Positions 43,967 to 53,654 of a stretch of DNA of 64,000 nt are shown here, in pieces. The notes under the pieces were generated by a model that was not told the DNA's origin, made no database searches, and saw only the letters and a list, made by a program, of their open reading frames with translations. Location of the stretch: contig CANQWS010000001.1 of the NCBI GenBank assembly GCA_947627615.1, forward strand, positions 1 through 64,000, given 5' to 3'. Origin of the DNA: an uncultured Muribaculaceae bacterium. GTDB taxonomy: Bacteria; Bacteroidota; Bacteroidia; Bacteroidales; Muribaculaceae. Position 1 is the first letter of the stretch. The number at the start of each line of letters is the position of its first letter. The position numbers and the translations under genes were made by a program.

Positions 43967-45934
43967 TTACTCAGCATAATTCTTGACTGTCAGGTTGGTG
44001 ACTTTCGAGCGGAAGCCGCCGGCTTTGCCCAGCGGGAACACCAGAGTGCGCACTTCGGATATGAGATTTTTGCCTCCGTTGTAGCTCAGACGCCTGATAT
44101 TCATGTCGTCACAAAGCTGGCCGTCAACGTAGAATTTCACTCCTTTGTTGTCGCCGGTGATTTTTACGTGGCTCTTTTCTCCGGGGCGTATGTCGTGGCG
44201 CAGGTTGTAGAGCTTGTCCTCGCGGCTGTAGCCCATGGTGCCTGTTATGGGGTCGCTGAGCCAGAACACGGCGTAGGGTGACTCGAACAGTACGGTGCCT
44301 TTGTTCTCTTCGGCTCCTTCAATGTCGAATTCCACGGTGTAGTCATAGCCTATGTCTTCCAGGGGCAGCTGCATCCCGGGAGTCACCTCCGCCAGGGAAA
44401 GCACCTCGGAGCGTGACTGCGGATTGTGGCGTGACAGGTAGTTCACTCCCGGAGCTTCCGACAGCTTGCCGGTGTTCCCGGCAAATTCGCTGTAAGGCAC
44501 CGTCACCTTGTCGGCCGACCATGTCTTGGCTGCCATGACCGGAAGCGAATGCATCACGCGGTGGTGGATGTCCTTCACGGTTATTCCGTTGGTGGGATGG
44601 TCGTTCCACACCGCAAACATTCCGCCGAGCAGCTGCGGGTCGCCTTCCTGAAGCCTGACGCCGTTGATGTCGGCGGGCGTCCAGCTGTTGTAGAGGGCTT
44701 CGTTGTCAAGATAGTCATGGTAATAACCGGCCGCGGGCACAATGTAGTTGGTGCCGTCAGGTATGGAAATCATCTTGTAGCCCAGAGCGCGCATCTCGTC
44801 GGGCGCCGCATACTGGTTGCTCCACATGAGCATCTCCACGCCGTCAACCTTTACCGGCTGGCTGCCCTTGGCATGGGTGAGCGAGCCCCACACGAGCGGC
44901 GTCTTTCCATAGCGTTCGGCATGGCGGATGTAGCGGTCCGTGAGGTAACGGAATTTCTCTACCACCAGCGAGTCACGGTTGGAATATTCGTCGGTGCCTA
45001 TGTTGAATCTCGGGCCGGCGAACACGGGGTCGTCGCCTTCGAGATATTCCGTCAGAAGCGAATCCAGAAAACCGTAGGTCTCTTCTTTCATTATGTCGAG
45101 ATGGTCACGGCCGTATTCGCCGTCGGTGCTGCCTATTGAGGGCCGGAAACGGGTGAAAGCCAGCGCGTGGGCCGGAAAGTCAATCTCCGGAATGACGTCG
45201 ATGCCCTGCGAGGCCGCGTATTTCAGGAAGCGGCGGAACTCGTCCTTGGAGTATGAGCCGTCACGTGCCGTGAGTCCCGGGAAAGTCTCGCTCTCCAGAC
45301 GGAATGCTGCCTGAGTCTTGTCCCAGTCATCGTCATAGTAATATTTGAATCCATTGTCGTTCAGGTGCAGGTTGAGCTTGTTCATCTTGTAGTAGGCCAT
45401 TATGTCCACAAGCTTGTAGAGATAATCCATCGGTATGAACTTGCGGCCGGCATCGAGATGGAATCCGCGGAATCCGTAGGCCGGGCCGTCCTTCACCTTG
45501 CCCGCGGGCAGGTTGCCCGATGTCTCGCACATCTGCAGCAGAGTCATGGCACCCCATCTCAGCCCTGCCGCATCGTTGGCGGTTATGGTTACCCGTTTGG
45601 GGTCTATATCCATGAGATATTCTTCGGCGCCGGCTTTCTTGTCGCGGCGCATGACGAGAGCTATGCATCCGTCGGCCGGCTTGCCCTTTGCCGTCTCCGG
45701 CTTCATCCCGGTCAGCGCGTTGAAATCCTCGGCCAGACGTCGGGCCAGAGGCTCAAGCGAAGCGTCGGAGTAGACAATCTTTTTCAGAGCGTCGGTCGGC
45801 AGATGGCCTTCGCCGCCGCGCCATTCGCGGATTTCAGGTACGGTAAACGGTTTTTGGTTGGCTGCCGCCACCGGTTGCGCGGTCATCGGTAACGCACAGA
45901 AAACGGCAATCAGAAATGCGTGGATAGGTTTCAT
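43967..45934 (-). CDS. GH20 beta-N-acetylhexosaminidase
   Basis: 655 residues with a signal peptide ending near PVAAAN. A GH20b-like N-terminal domain is followed by the TIM barrel from about residue 150 (GFRGFHLDAGRKFIPMD) and the catalytic pair Asp315-Glu316 in FNIGTDEYSNR. The C-terminal 140 residues form a LamG-like beta-sandwich (YDYTVEFDIEGAEENKG; FYVDGQLCDDMNIRR). Releases terminal GlcNAc/GalNAc from glycans such as mucin or N-glycans in the periplasm or at the surface. Confidence 0.92.
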   Translation of the reverse strand: MKPIHAFLIAVFCALPMTAQPVAAANQKPFTVPEIREWRGGEGHLPTDALKKIVYSDASLEPLARRLAEDFNALTGMKPETAKGKPADGCIALVMRRDKKAGAEEYLMDIDPKRVTITANDAAGLRWGAMTLLQMCETSGNLPAGKVKDGPAYGFRGFHLDAGRKFIPMDYLYKLVDIMAYYKMNKLNLHLNDNGFKYYYDDDWDKTQAAFRLESETFPGLTARDGSYSKDEFRRFLKYAASQGIDVIPEIDFPAHALAFTRFRPSIGSTDGEYGRDHLDIMKEETYGFLDSLLTEYLEGDDPVFAGPRFNIGTDEYSNRDSLVVEKFRYLTDRYIRHAERYGKTPLVWGSLTHAKGSQPVKVDGVEMLMWSNQYAAPDEMRALGYKMISIPDGTNYIVPAAGYYHDYLDNEALYNSWTPADINGVRLQEGDPQLLGGMFAVWNDHPTNGITVKDIHHRVMHSLPVMAAKTWSADKVTVPYSEFAGNTGKLSEAPGVNYLSRHNPQSRSEVLSLAEVTPGMQLPLEDIGYDYTVEFDIEGAEENKGTVLFESPYAVFWLSDPITGTMGYSREDKLYNLRHDIRPGEKSHVKITGDNKGVKFYVDGQLCDDMNIRRLSYNGGKNLISEVRTLVFPLGKAGGFRSKVTNLTVKNYAE

Positions 45935-45976
45935 GGTTGATTCTGTCGGTTCGGTTTTTAGTTACGTAATTTCCCG

Positions 45977-45984
45977 CAAATGTA
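45977..45984 (-). promoter_or_regulatory. -7 box of the GH20 gene
   Basis: Minus-strand TACATTTG, 43 bases upstream of the start at 45934. Confidence 0.45.
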
Positions 45985-46094
45985 CTGAAAATATCTGACA
46001 TTACCTTTTGAATCCCAAATAAATATATTGAAATTGGTTAAGTTCCAATAATATAATGTGGCAGGAAAATTAAGGCGTAATTGTCACGGAGCGA

Positions 46095-46128
46095 AAAAAT
46101 GCCCTCCGTTCATAATGCTAAGGAGGGC
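46095..46128 (-). terminator. Terminator downstream of the hydrolase gene
   Basis: GCCCTCC at 46101-46107 pairs with GGAGGGC at 46122-46128; on the minus strand the hairpin ends in ATTTTTTCG. It closes the nifJ-hydrolase direction of transcription. Confidence 0.8.
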
Positions 46129-46172
46129 GTGTATATGGTTATTGTGCGTTAGAAGGGACGGCGATGGGTCGG

Positions 46173-47108
46173 TCAGAGTTTCTGGTCCTTGAGCCAGGAG
46201 AAGATTTCGGTGTAGACAACGGCGCGGATGTCGGGACGTGAGAGCATGACGTCATGCAGTCCGTTGTAGACAGTAAAATCCGTGACGTCGCGGCCCAGTT
46301 TGCGTCCGGCGCTGACCATTTTGTCAACATCGAGCACGGCGTCGGCCTGAGCGAATTTTTCTTTCGGATCGCCGGGGAATGCCGATTTATCGGAGTGCAG
46401 CAGCAGGACCGGAACCTTGACGGAGCCTTTTTCAAGCTCTTTCTGGGCTATTTCCACGGCGCGGACCCATGCGGCGTCAACGTCGGGCAGCGTGTCGGGC
46501 TTCCATTCCTTCCTGTAATGCCATTCACCCTCGCGGTCGGCGGCTATGGTGGCGCCGTAGTAGTCAGTGCCGTCGCTGGCTATGTGCATTTTGGGGAGGA
46601 CCTTTCCGGCAGCCGCTACGGCCGGTATGGCCACATTCTCCTTAAACGACGGCAGGTTCCAGCGCAGGAAAGGGCTGTTGAGAATGAGTGCCTTTATGGC
46701 GGCGTCAGGCTCAGTCTGCATGAACAGCGCACAGGTGAGACCTCCGGTGGAATGGCCCACAAGAATGATTTCATCCACTCCGTCGCGTTTCATCGTCTCG
46801 AGGCCGGCACGTATGTCATCGAAGTATTCGCGCAGGTCGCGCACCTCGAAACGGCGCTGCCCTTCCATGAGGCTGCGACCGTATTTGCGCAGGTCAACGG
46901 CATAGAAATTATAGCCGTGGCGGGCGAACATAAGGGCCATCTCTTTCTGGAAAAAATAATCGGAGAAGCCATGGATGTAAAGAATGCCTTTTTTCGAGGG
47001 TTTGCCGGAGGGCTTGCGGATAACGGTACACCGGACTTTTCCGGAATAATCCTGTCCCTGGTCAAATATCATCATGTCGAATCCGTGGCCCATCTCACTG
47101 TCGGGCAT
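46173..47108 (-). CDS. Alpha/beta hydrolase (monoacylglycerol lipase-like)
   Basis: 311 residues, Hydrolase_4/lysophospholipase type. The nucleophile elbow is GHSTGG in EIILVGHSTGGLTCALFM, with an oxyanion segment LYIHGFSDYFFQ and the catalytic His in TVYNGLHDVMLS. No signal peptide. Substrate unknown; probably a lipid or small ester. The start is the first ATG in frame; the gene lies 30 bases after nifJ and may be read with it. Confidence 0.85.
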   Translation of the reverse strand: MPDSEMGHGFDMMIFDQGQDYSGKVRCTVIRKPSGKPSKKGILYIHGFSDYFFQKEMALMFARHGYNFYAVDLRKYGRSLMEGQRRFEVRDLREYFDDIRAGLETMKRDGVDEIILVGHSTGGLTCALFMQTEPDAAIKALILNSPFLRWNLPSFKENVAIPAVAAAGKVLPKMHIASDGTDYYGATIAADREGEWHYRKEWKPDTLPDVDAAWVRAVEIAQKELEKGSVKVPVLLLHSDKSAFPGDPKEKFAQADAVLDVDKMVSAGRKLGRDVTDFTVYNGLHDVMLSRPDIRAVVYTEIFSWLKDQKL

Positions 47109-47138
47109 CCATTCGGACGAAGAAAGCGGGTTTGTGTG

Positions 47139-50100
47139 TCATTGTGGTGTGGAGAGTGATTTAAGTAATGAATAAATGTGTTCGCATCGGGTCTTCAGGT
47201 CGGGCTGAAGGATGGATGCCTCGTCGGGATCTACCATGCGCAGGTCGGCATAGCGGTCCTCGCCGTTGATAAAGGTTATGAGTGAACCGTCGGGAGCGGG
47301 ATAGTCAACTGTCAGTGGCTCCTTGTCGGCCGGATTATAGCGGTAGAGCTGCCAGTAGCCGGCTTTGACGGCAAGTTTCTGTTCGGCTATGGAGTGGCCC
47401 ATTCCGGAGCGGATACCGTGGTTTATACACGGGCAGTAGGCAATTACGATCGAGGGGCCGGGATAGGCTTCGGCTTCGGCAAGAGCCTTTATGGCCTGAT
47501 TGTAGTTGGCGCCGAGGGCTATCGAGGCCACGTAGATGTTGCCGTAGGTCATCATCATGCGCCCGAGGTCCTTCTTGTAGGTGCGTTTGCCGTCGGCCGA
47601 ATATTTCGTCACGGCGCCGAGCGGCGTTGCTTTCGAGGTCTGTCCGCCGGTGTTGGAATAGCATTCGGTGTCCATGACCAGAATGTTGATGTCGATGTTC
47701 TGGGCCAGCACATGGTCGAGGCCTCCGAAACCTATGTCGTAGGCCCAGCCGTCGCCGCCTATAGCCCAAACGGATTTCTTTCCGAGCATGTCGGCCGAGG
47801 CCGATATGGATTTTGCCGAGGCCGATTCCGGCTGAGAGGCTATGGCAGCGAGCAGCTCCTTGCCGGCTGAGGCCGATTCGGCCGGATTGTCAAAGGCGGC
47901 AATCCACTTTTGGGCTGCATCCTTGAGACCGGTGGGCGTCGTCGGGTCGGCGGCGAGGGCTTTCACCTGACTCAGAAGCAGGTCTCGGCGGGAGTTCACG
48001 GCGCATGCCATACCGTAGCCGTATTCGGCATTGTCCTCGAAGAGTGAGTTGCCCCAAGCGGGGCCTTGTCCACGGGAATTGGTGCAATAGGGGTTGCTCG
48101 GATAGCTTGCGCCCCAGATTGACGAGCATCCGGTTGCGTTGGCCACAATCATGCGGTCGCCGAACAGCTGGGTGAGCAGCTTCACGTAAGGCGTTTCTCC
48201 ACAGCCGGCACAGGCTCCCGAGAATTCCATCAGAGGCTGCTGCAGCTGGGAGCCGATGATGCTCGTTCGCGGCAACAGCGTGTCCTTGACCGTGACGTCT
48301 GACTGCAGATATTCGCACCATATCTTTTCCTGATCGAACACCGAATCTATGGGCGTCATTGTCAGGGCATGGCCGGGGCATATATCAGCGCAGTTGCCGC
48401 AGCCCACACAATCGGCCGGAAAGACCTGTATCCTGAACTTCAGTCCTTTGAGGGCCGGAATCCGGGTGCCGGCCATGGTCAGGCCTGACGGCGCTCCCGA
48501 GGCCTCGGACGAGTCCAGGAGGAACGGCCTTATCGCCGCATGGGGGCAACAAAGAGAGCATTCTGTGCACTGGATGCATTTGTCAACGTCCCAGACCGGG
48601 ATGTGGGTGGCTATTCTACGCTTCTCATAGGCCGCAGTGCCCATAGGCAACACCCCGTCGGCAGCGAAAGCCGACACCGGAAGTCCATTACCCAACAATT
48701 TCAGACATGGCATGGCCACGTCCCTGACAAATCCGGGTACTGTGGTTTCCGCTGCCTGAGTGTCGCCTATGGCAACCGAGGCCCATGATGAAGGATAGAT
48801 TATTTCTTTGACTGCCGATATAGCCGCATCGATCACAACCATGTTGTTGCGCACTACTTCCCCGCCTTCGTGCATGTAGGCGTCGCTGACATGCGCTTTC
48901 AGTGCGGCGAGAGCCTGCGCGTAGGGGAGATGGCCCGACATCAGATGGAGGAACACGGTGGTCATTATAGTGTTGACACGCGCGCCGAGTCCGTTGGCGC
49001 CGGCAAGCGCGTTTGCGTCTATATTGTAGAAGCGGATGTGTCGTGAGGCTATCTTACGCCGCATCTCCGCCGGAAGCCGGTGCTCCATATCCCCGGTGGT
49101 CCATGAGGAATTAAGCACGAAAATGCCGCCATCCTTAAGGCTGTCGAGCATTTCAAATTTCTTGACGTAGACGTCTTTGTTGCAGCCCACGTAATCGGCT
49201 TCAATAATCTCGTATTCGGAGCGTATGGGATGAGGCCCGTAACGCAGCTGGGAGATTGTGTAGCCGCCTGATTTCTTCGCCGAGTAATTGAAATAGGCCT
49301 GCGAGTATCCTCCGGTGGTCGATGCTATTATGTCGGCGAGCTGACGCGTGGCGCCCACCGTTCCGTCCGATCCCATTCCGTAGAAAATCACCTGAGTCAG
49401 TGACGGGTCTGTGTCAATGAAGTGGGCGCCGGAAATGTCAAGCGACAGTCCGGTGACATCGTCGTTGATGCCCACGGTGAATATGCGTCGGGGCGCCGGG
49501 CGGCCAATCTCGTCGAACACGGCCTTTACCATTACCGGATTGAAATCCTTGCTCGACAGGCCGTAACGTCCGCCGCAGACCTTGATTTCCCTGCCGGAGT
49601 CCTGAATGGCTGCGGCCACATCAAGATAGAGCGGCTCGCCGAAACTTCCAGGTTCCTTTGTGCGGTCAAGCACGGCTATGGCCTTTACCGTAGGCGGAAT
49701 GACATCGAGAAGCTCTTTTGCCGGGAACGGGCGGTAGAGATGGATCTTGACGGCTCCGGCTTTGTAGCCGTTTTTGTTGAGCCAGTCAACGGTCTCGTCA
49801 ATCACCTCGCATGATGACCCCATGGCCACTATCACGCGGTCGGCGCCAGGTGCTCCGTGGTATTCCACAAGATGATAGCCGCGGCCCGTTATTCCGGCCA
49901 CGCGGTCCATGGCCGCCTGAACAATTCCGGGCATAGCGTCGTATGCCGGATTGGCGGCCTCGCGCATCTGGAAATAGACGTCGGGTCCCTGGGATGTGCC
50001 TCTCAGCGACGGGTGCTCAGGGTTCAGGGCGGCATCGCGGAATGCTCTGACCTTGTCCATGTCCACGAGCGGCCTCATGGATTCATACGGAATGACATCA

Positions 50101-50651
50101 ATCGTGGCCATTTCGTTGGATGTGCGCCATCCGTCAAAGAAGTGAAGCACGGGCATGGAGCCGTCTATGGCCGCGAGATGGGCCACGAGGGCGAGGTCCA
50201 TGGTCTCCTGGACCGATGACGAGGCAAGCATTATGAAGCCGGTGGCCCTGCAGGCCATCACGTCCTGATGGTCGCCGAAAATACTCAGCGCGTGAGAAGC
50301 GAGCGAGCGGCATCCTACGTGGAACACTGCAGGAAGCTGCTCGCCGGCAATCTTATACATGTTCGGAATCATCAGCATCAGTCCCTGCGAGGCGGTGAAC
50401 GTGGTTGCCAGAGCGCCTGCGGCGAGAGCGCCGTGGGTTGCGCCTGCGGCTCCGAGTTCGCTTTCCATTTCCTTGACCTGCAGGATGGAGCCGAAAAGGT
50501 TCTTCCTGCCGGACATGGCCCATTTATCCGCCACTTCCCCCATGGAGGCCACAGGGGTTATGGGATAGATCGTAGCCACCTCGCTCAAGGCGTATGCCAC
50601 ATGGGTAGCGGCCGTGCAGCCGTCCATGTTGCGTAAATTTTTAGGGTTCAT
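47139..50651 (-). CDS. nifJ: Pyruvate:ferredoxin (flavodoxin) oxidoreductase
   Basis: 1170-residue single-chain enzyme that oxidises pyruvate to acetyl-CoA and CO2, passing electrons to ferredoxin; central to anaerobic energy metabolism. Order: N-terminal pyrimidine-binding domain (YPITPVASMGEVADKW), gamma domain, two [4Fe-4S] motifs (CIQCTECSLCCPHA and CVGCGNCADICPGHA), then the thiamine diphosphate domain (CAGCGETPYVKL; GDGWAYDIGFGGLDH). Directly downstream, on the same strand, of the oxalate operon, separated by a GC-rich hairpin. Confidence 0.96.
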   Translation of the reverse strand: MNPKNLRNMDGCTAATHVAYALSEVATIYPITPVASMGEVADKWAMSGRKNLFGSILQVKEMESELGAAGATHGALAAGALATTFTASQGLMLMIPNMYKIAGEQLPAVFHVGCRSLASHALSIFGDHQDVMACRATGFIMLASSSVQETMDLALVAHLAAIDGSMPVLHFFDGWRTSNEMATIDVIPYESMRPLVDMDKVRAFRDAALNPEHPSLRGTSQGPDVYFQMREAANPAYDAMPGIVQAAMDRVAGITGRGYHLVEYHGAPGADRVIVAMGSSCEVIDETVDWLNKNGYKAGAVKIHLYRPFPAKELLDVIPPTVKAIAVLDRTKEPGSFGEPLYLDVAAAIQDSGREIKVCGGRYGLSSKDFNPVMVKAVFDEIGRPAPRRIFTVGINDDVTGLSLDISGAHFIDTDPSLTQVIFYGMGSDGTVGATRQLADIIASTTGGYSQAYFNYSAKKSGGYTISQLRYGPHPIRSEYEIIEADYVGCNKDVYVKKFEMLDSLKDGGIFVLNSSWTTGDMEHRLPAEMRRKIASRHIRFYNIDANALAGANGLGARVNTIMTTVFLHLMSGHLPYAQALAALKAHVSDAYMHEGGEVVRNNMVVIDAAISAVKEIIYPSSWASVAIGDTQAAETTVPGFVRDVAMPCLKLLGNGLPVSAFAADGVLPMGTAAYEKRRIATHIPVWDVDKCIQCTECSLCCPHAAIRPFLLDSSEASGAPSGLTMAGTRIPALKGLKFRIQVFPADCVGCGNCADICPGHALTMTPIDSVFDQEKIWCEYLQSDVTVKDTLLPRTSIIGSQLQQPLMEFSGACAGCGETPYVKLLTQLFGDRMIVANATGCSSIWGASYPSNPYCTNSRGQGPAWGNSLFEDNAEYGYGMACAVNSRRDLLLSQVKALAADPTTPTGLKDAAQKWIAAFDNPAESASAGKELLAAIASQPESASAKSISASADMLGKKSVWAIGGDGWAYDIGFGGLDHVLAQNIDINILVMDTECYSNTGGQTSKATPLGAVTKYSADGKRTYKKDLGRMMMTYGNIYVASIALGANYNQAIKALAEAEAYPGPSIVIAYCPCINHGIRSGMGHSIAEQKLAVKAGYWQLYRYNPADKEPLTVDYPAPDGSLITFINGEDRYADLRMVDPDEASILQPDLKTRCEHIYSLLKSLSTPQ

Positions 50652-50681
50652 GATGTCTGATGGATTCTGGTTTTCAGATAG

Positions 50682-50712
50682 TCCGGTACCGGCGTTTTCG
50701 GCCGGTACCGGA
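50682..50712 (-). terminator. GC-rich hairpin between AEC carrier and nifJ
   Basis: TCCGGTACCGG at 50682-50692 and CCGGTACCGGA at 50702-50712 are exact reverse complements. No T-run follows on the minus strand, so it may be a pause, processing or protective structure and not a true terminator. Confidence 0.4.
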
Positions 50713-50736
50713 GAAAGGTAAATTAATTATTCGTTA

Positions 50737-51702
50737 TCAGAAAGCCTTGAGGCAAAGGTCGGTAATCCATATCCACAGCGGACAGAACCCGATGAACAGA
50801 ATCACACTCAAGGTCAGTGACGAGGTGCCGGTGGCAACGTAGGTGTCATATTCGTCGGCAATGATGATGCCAGAGAATGCCGGGGGAAGTGCACATGCCA
50901 CGATGAGCATCTTGAGGTTCAGAGGATCCATCTTGAAGATAAGACCGAGGATTAGAACCACTGCGGGCATTATGACCATCTTCATGATAGAGCCGAGGAC
51001 AACCTGCCAGTTGATGGAGACCTTGATTGAAGACAGGGTGATACCTGCTGAGAATACGGCCATGGAGGCGTTGGCCTTGGCGATAAGGTCAAATGACGGA
51101 CTCAGCTCTTTCGGCCATGGAATTCCAACGAGTACCCACACCACTGCAAGGATAGGGGCCCATGCCACAGGCTGTTTCAGGGCCTTGATCACAGGAGCCC
51201 ATGCGCTCTGTTTGGAGCCTGAACCGGGATTCTGTTTTTCGAGGGAGGCGTTCATCAGTGAAAGTCCAACCGGGATACCTACGGCATTCACGACGATACC
51301 GACGATGGCCACTACGAGAGCCACTGCCGGAGTTGTACCGAAGATAGGTTCCAGCACGGCGAATCCGAGGAAGCCGATGGTAGGCGAGCCGCTGATAAGT
51401 GCGGAGACTGCTGCGTCAGCGCCGGTGTTGGACTTGAACATGCGGAACACATAGTAGACCAGCATGAAGCAGAACATGATGCCCACCAGCGATATGATGG
51501 AAAGTTTCAGGTCATGGTAGAGCATTTCGCGGGTTGACTGCACTATTGATACGAACAACGCAGCAGGCAGGGCGAAATCAAGCACAACCTTGTTGAACTT
51601 CTTGGAATCTTCACCCGTGAAGGCTCCTTTTTTACCGGCTATGTAACCGGCAAGCATAACTACCACAATAGGGACTATGGCATATAGAATAACGTGGAGC
51701 AT
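50737..51702 (-). CDS. AEC-family carrier, probable oxalate transporter
   Basis: 321 residues with about ten hydrophobic helices of the auxin efflux carrier (AEC) fold, including a pair of broken-helix signatures and GSPTIGFLGFAVLEPIFG and VACALPPAFSGIIIADEY. The E. coli oxalate cluster contains an AEC carrier (yfdV) next to frc and oxc, exactly the partners found here, which makes oxalate uptake or oxalate/formate exchange the leading hypothesis. It lies 155 bases after oxc, behind a hairpin, so its expression may be reduced relative to oxc-frc. Confidence 0.8.
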   Translation of the reverse strand: MLHVILYAIVPIVVVMLAGYIAGKKGAFTGEDSKKFNKVVLDFALPAALFVSIVQSTREMLYHDLKLSIISLVGIMFCFMLVYYVFRMFKSNTGADAAVSALISGSPTIGFLGFAVLEPIFGTTPAVALVVAIVGIVVNAVGIPVGLSLMNASLEKQNPGSGSKQSAWAPVIKALKQPVAWAPILAVVWVLVGIPWPKELSPSFDLIAKANASMAVFSAGITLSSIKVSINWQVVLGSIMKMVIMPAVVLILGLIFKMDPLNLKMLIVACALPPAFSGIIIADEYDTYVATGTSSLTLSVILFIGFCPLWIWITDLCLKAF

Positions 51703-51797
51703 AATAATTGTTTGAAGGGGTTGTTAATAAATTCAAAGCGGTAGAGATGAGGATGATAGCTGCGTAGGCTACAAGCCCTATGGAAGAAACGGTAAAT

Positions 51798-51838
51798 AAA
51801 TTGTCCGGGAATGCCGGATGGGCATTTCCGGACAATTT
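51798..51838 (-). terminator. Strong hairpin between oxc and the carrier gene
   Basis: Nearly perfect inverted arms, AAATTGTCCGGGAATGCC beginning at 51798 and GGGCATTTCCGGACAATTT ending at 51838, followed on the minus strand by TTTATTTACC. It looks like a partial terminator (attenuator) inside the operon. Confidence 0.7.
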
Positions 51839-51856
51839 GGTTTCATGATTCAGAGA

Positions 51857-53596
51857 TCAGACGGTGAAAGGTATGAGTGTGGCCGGATTCAGATATCCTA
51901 TGTGACCGCTTTCCTTGCCGGAATCTGCGGCGAGCTGAACATCGATAAGCGACGGTTTCTTCGAAGCTATCGCTTCGGTCAGCGCTTTCAGCAGCTCATC
52001 GGGAGTGGTGACATAGTAGGTCTGTGCGCCAAAGGCGTCCCCGAGCTTGTCATAGCGAGCCTTCACATCGAGCGTCGTCGGAGCCGGATCGCCATTATTG
52101 CTCGGGTTGACACCTATGCCGTTATAGATTCCGCCGTTGTTGAAAATCACAACCGTACACGGCAGATTGAATCGACAGATTGTGGAGAAGTCCATACCGG
52201 AGAATCCGAACGCGCTGTCGCCCTCCACGGCCACTACGCTCTTGCCGGTGGCAATGGCGGCTCCTACGGTGGAGCCCATGCCCATGCCCATGATGGCCCA
52301 TGTTGCGCAGTCAATACGGTGACGCGGCAGGAACATGTCGATGGCGTCACGGGTATCGTCAAGAGTGTTGGCGCCTTCGTTGACAAGAATTGTGTCGGGA
52401 TGGGCCTCAAGCACTTTCTTTACGGCACTCAGGGCGCTCCAGTGAGTCATGGGCACGGTCTGGGGAACAAGTCTCTGGAGGAACTTCTCGTTCTTGGCCT
52501 TGCTTTCGGCCTGCAGTGACGGTACCCAGTCGGGATCCATGGCCATTTTCTTGCCCTGAAGTTTTGCGAGGATGGCATCAAGCGAACTTTCGATATCGCC
52601 TACGACCGGAGCCGCTATCGGGCGGTTGCAGTCAATTTCCTTCGGGTCTATCTCAAGCTGAATGAACTTGCCTTCGGGGTTCCACTTGCCGTGGCCGCGT
52701 GACAGCAGCCAGTTGAGGCGGGCGCCTATGAGCATCACCACGTCGGCCTTCTCCATGATTGTGGAGCGGCAGGAAATTGCGCTCTGCGGATGGTTGTCGG
52801 GCATAAGGCCCTTGGCCATTGACATGGGATAGAAGGGAACGCCGGTGGATTCGATGAGGGTCTTGATTTTGTCATCGACCTGAGCGTAAGCGGCTCCCTT
52901 GCCGAGAAGAATGCACGGTTTCTTTGCCGAAGCCAGCATTTCAACGGCTCTGTCCACCGATTCGGGCGAAGGTACCATTGCGGGGCAGACGTCTACGGGC
53001 TGGAAGAACAGCTTTTCGGCGTCGGCACGGTCCATTATCGCTCCGAGGCAGGGGGTGGTGACATCAAGATAAACTCCGCCGGGACGGCCGGATATGGCGG
53101 CTCTGTAGGCGCGGGCCACAGCCGTTGGTATGTCCTCGGGTTTGTTAACGCGGTATGCCGCCTTCACGAGTCCCTTCGCAACGTTGAGCTGGTCAAGGCC
53201 TTCGTAGGTCCCCTGGTCGAGATCGATAGGTTCGCGGACACTGGAGCCGGAAATCTGTATCATGGGATAGCAGTTGACGGTGGCGTTTGTTGTCGCTGTC
53301 AGACCGTTCATGAATCCGAGTGACGACACTGTCAGCAGCACGCCCGGTTTCTTGGTGAGAAAACCATGGGTGGCGGCGGCCATGCCTGCCTGCTGTTCGT
53401 GACGGAATCCTACAAACCGGATGCCCTCCATCTGGGCCAGATAGGCGAATTCCGTGATGGGAATGCCTACAAGACCGTACATGGTGTCTATGCCTAAGTT
53501 TTTGAGAGCCCGGGCCAGAATGTACATGCCTGTCACCTGATCGGGATAATGGGGTGCTTTGCTGTCAGGTGTGGGTGTTGTTGGTGTGGTTGACAT
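51857..53596 (-). CDS. oxc: Oxalyl-CoA decarboxylase
   Basis: ThDP-dependent enzyme turning oxalyl-CoA into formyl-CoA and CO2. 579 residues, family length. N-terminal ThDP/pyrimidine domain with FRHEQ at 64-68, middle domain, and the C-terminal ThDP motif GDSAFGFSGMDFSTI followed by FNNGGIYNG. Forms a two-enzyme cycle with the neighbouring CoA transferase. It lies 58 bases after frc. Confidence 0.94.
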   Translation of the reverse strand: MSTTPTTPTPDSKAPHYPDQVTGMYILARALKNLGIDTMYGLVGIPITEFAYLAQMEGIRFVGFRHEQQAGMAAATHGFLTKKPGVLLTVSSLGFMNGLTATTNATVNCYPMIQISGSSVREPIDLDQGTYEGLDQLNVAKGLVKAAYRVNKPEDIPTAVARAYRAAISGRPGGVYLDVTTPCLGAIMDRADAEKLFFQPVDVCPAMVPSPESVDRAVEMLASAKKPCILLGKGAAYAQVDDKIKTLIESTGVPFYPMSMAKGLMPDNHPQSAISCRSTIMEKADVVMLIGARLNWLLSRGHGKWNPEGKFIQLEIDPKEIDCNRPIAAPVVGDIESSLDAILAKLQGKKMAMDPDWVPSLQAESKAKNEKFLQRLVPQTVPMTHWSALSAVKKVLEAHPDTILVNEGANTLDDTRDAIDMFLPRHRIDCATWAIMGMGMGSTVGAAIATGKSVVAVEGDSAFGFSGMDFSTICRFNLPCTVVIFNNGGIYNGIGVNPSNNGDPAPTTLDVKARYDKLGDAFGAQTYYVTTPDELLKALTEAIASKKPSLIDVQLAADSGKESGHIGYLNPATLIPFTV

Positions 53597-53654
53597 ATAC
53601 TTTGGATTTTGGTTATGAGTTGATTTTATTTACCGGATGCTTTGAAGTGAAAAG

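Noticed and set aside
46254-47159. 301-codon ORF opposite the alpha/beta hydrolase
   Set aside because: Shadow; the GHSTGG hydrolase reading is certain.
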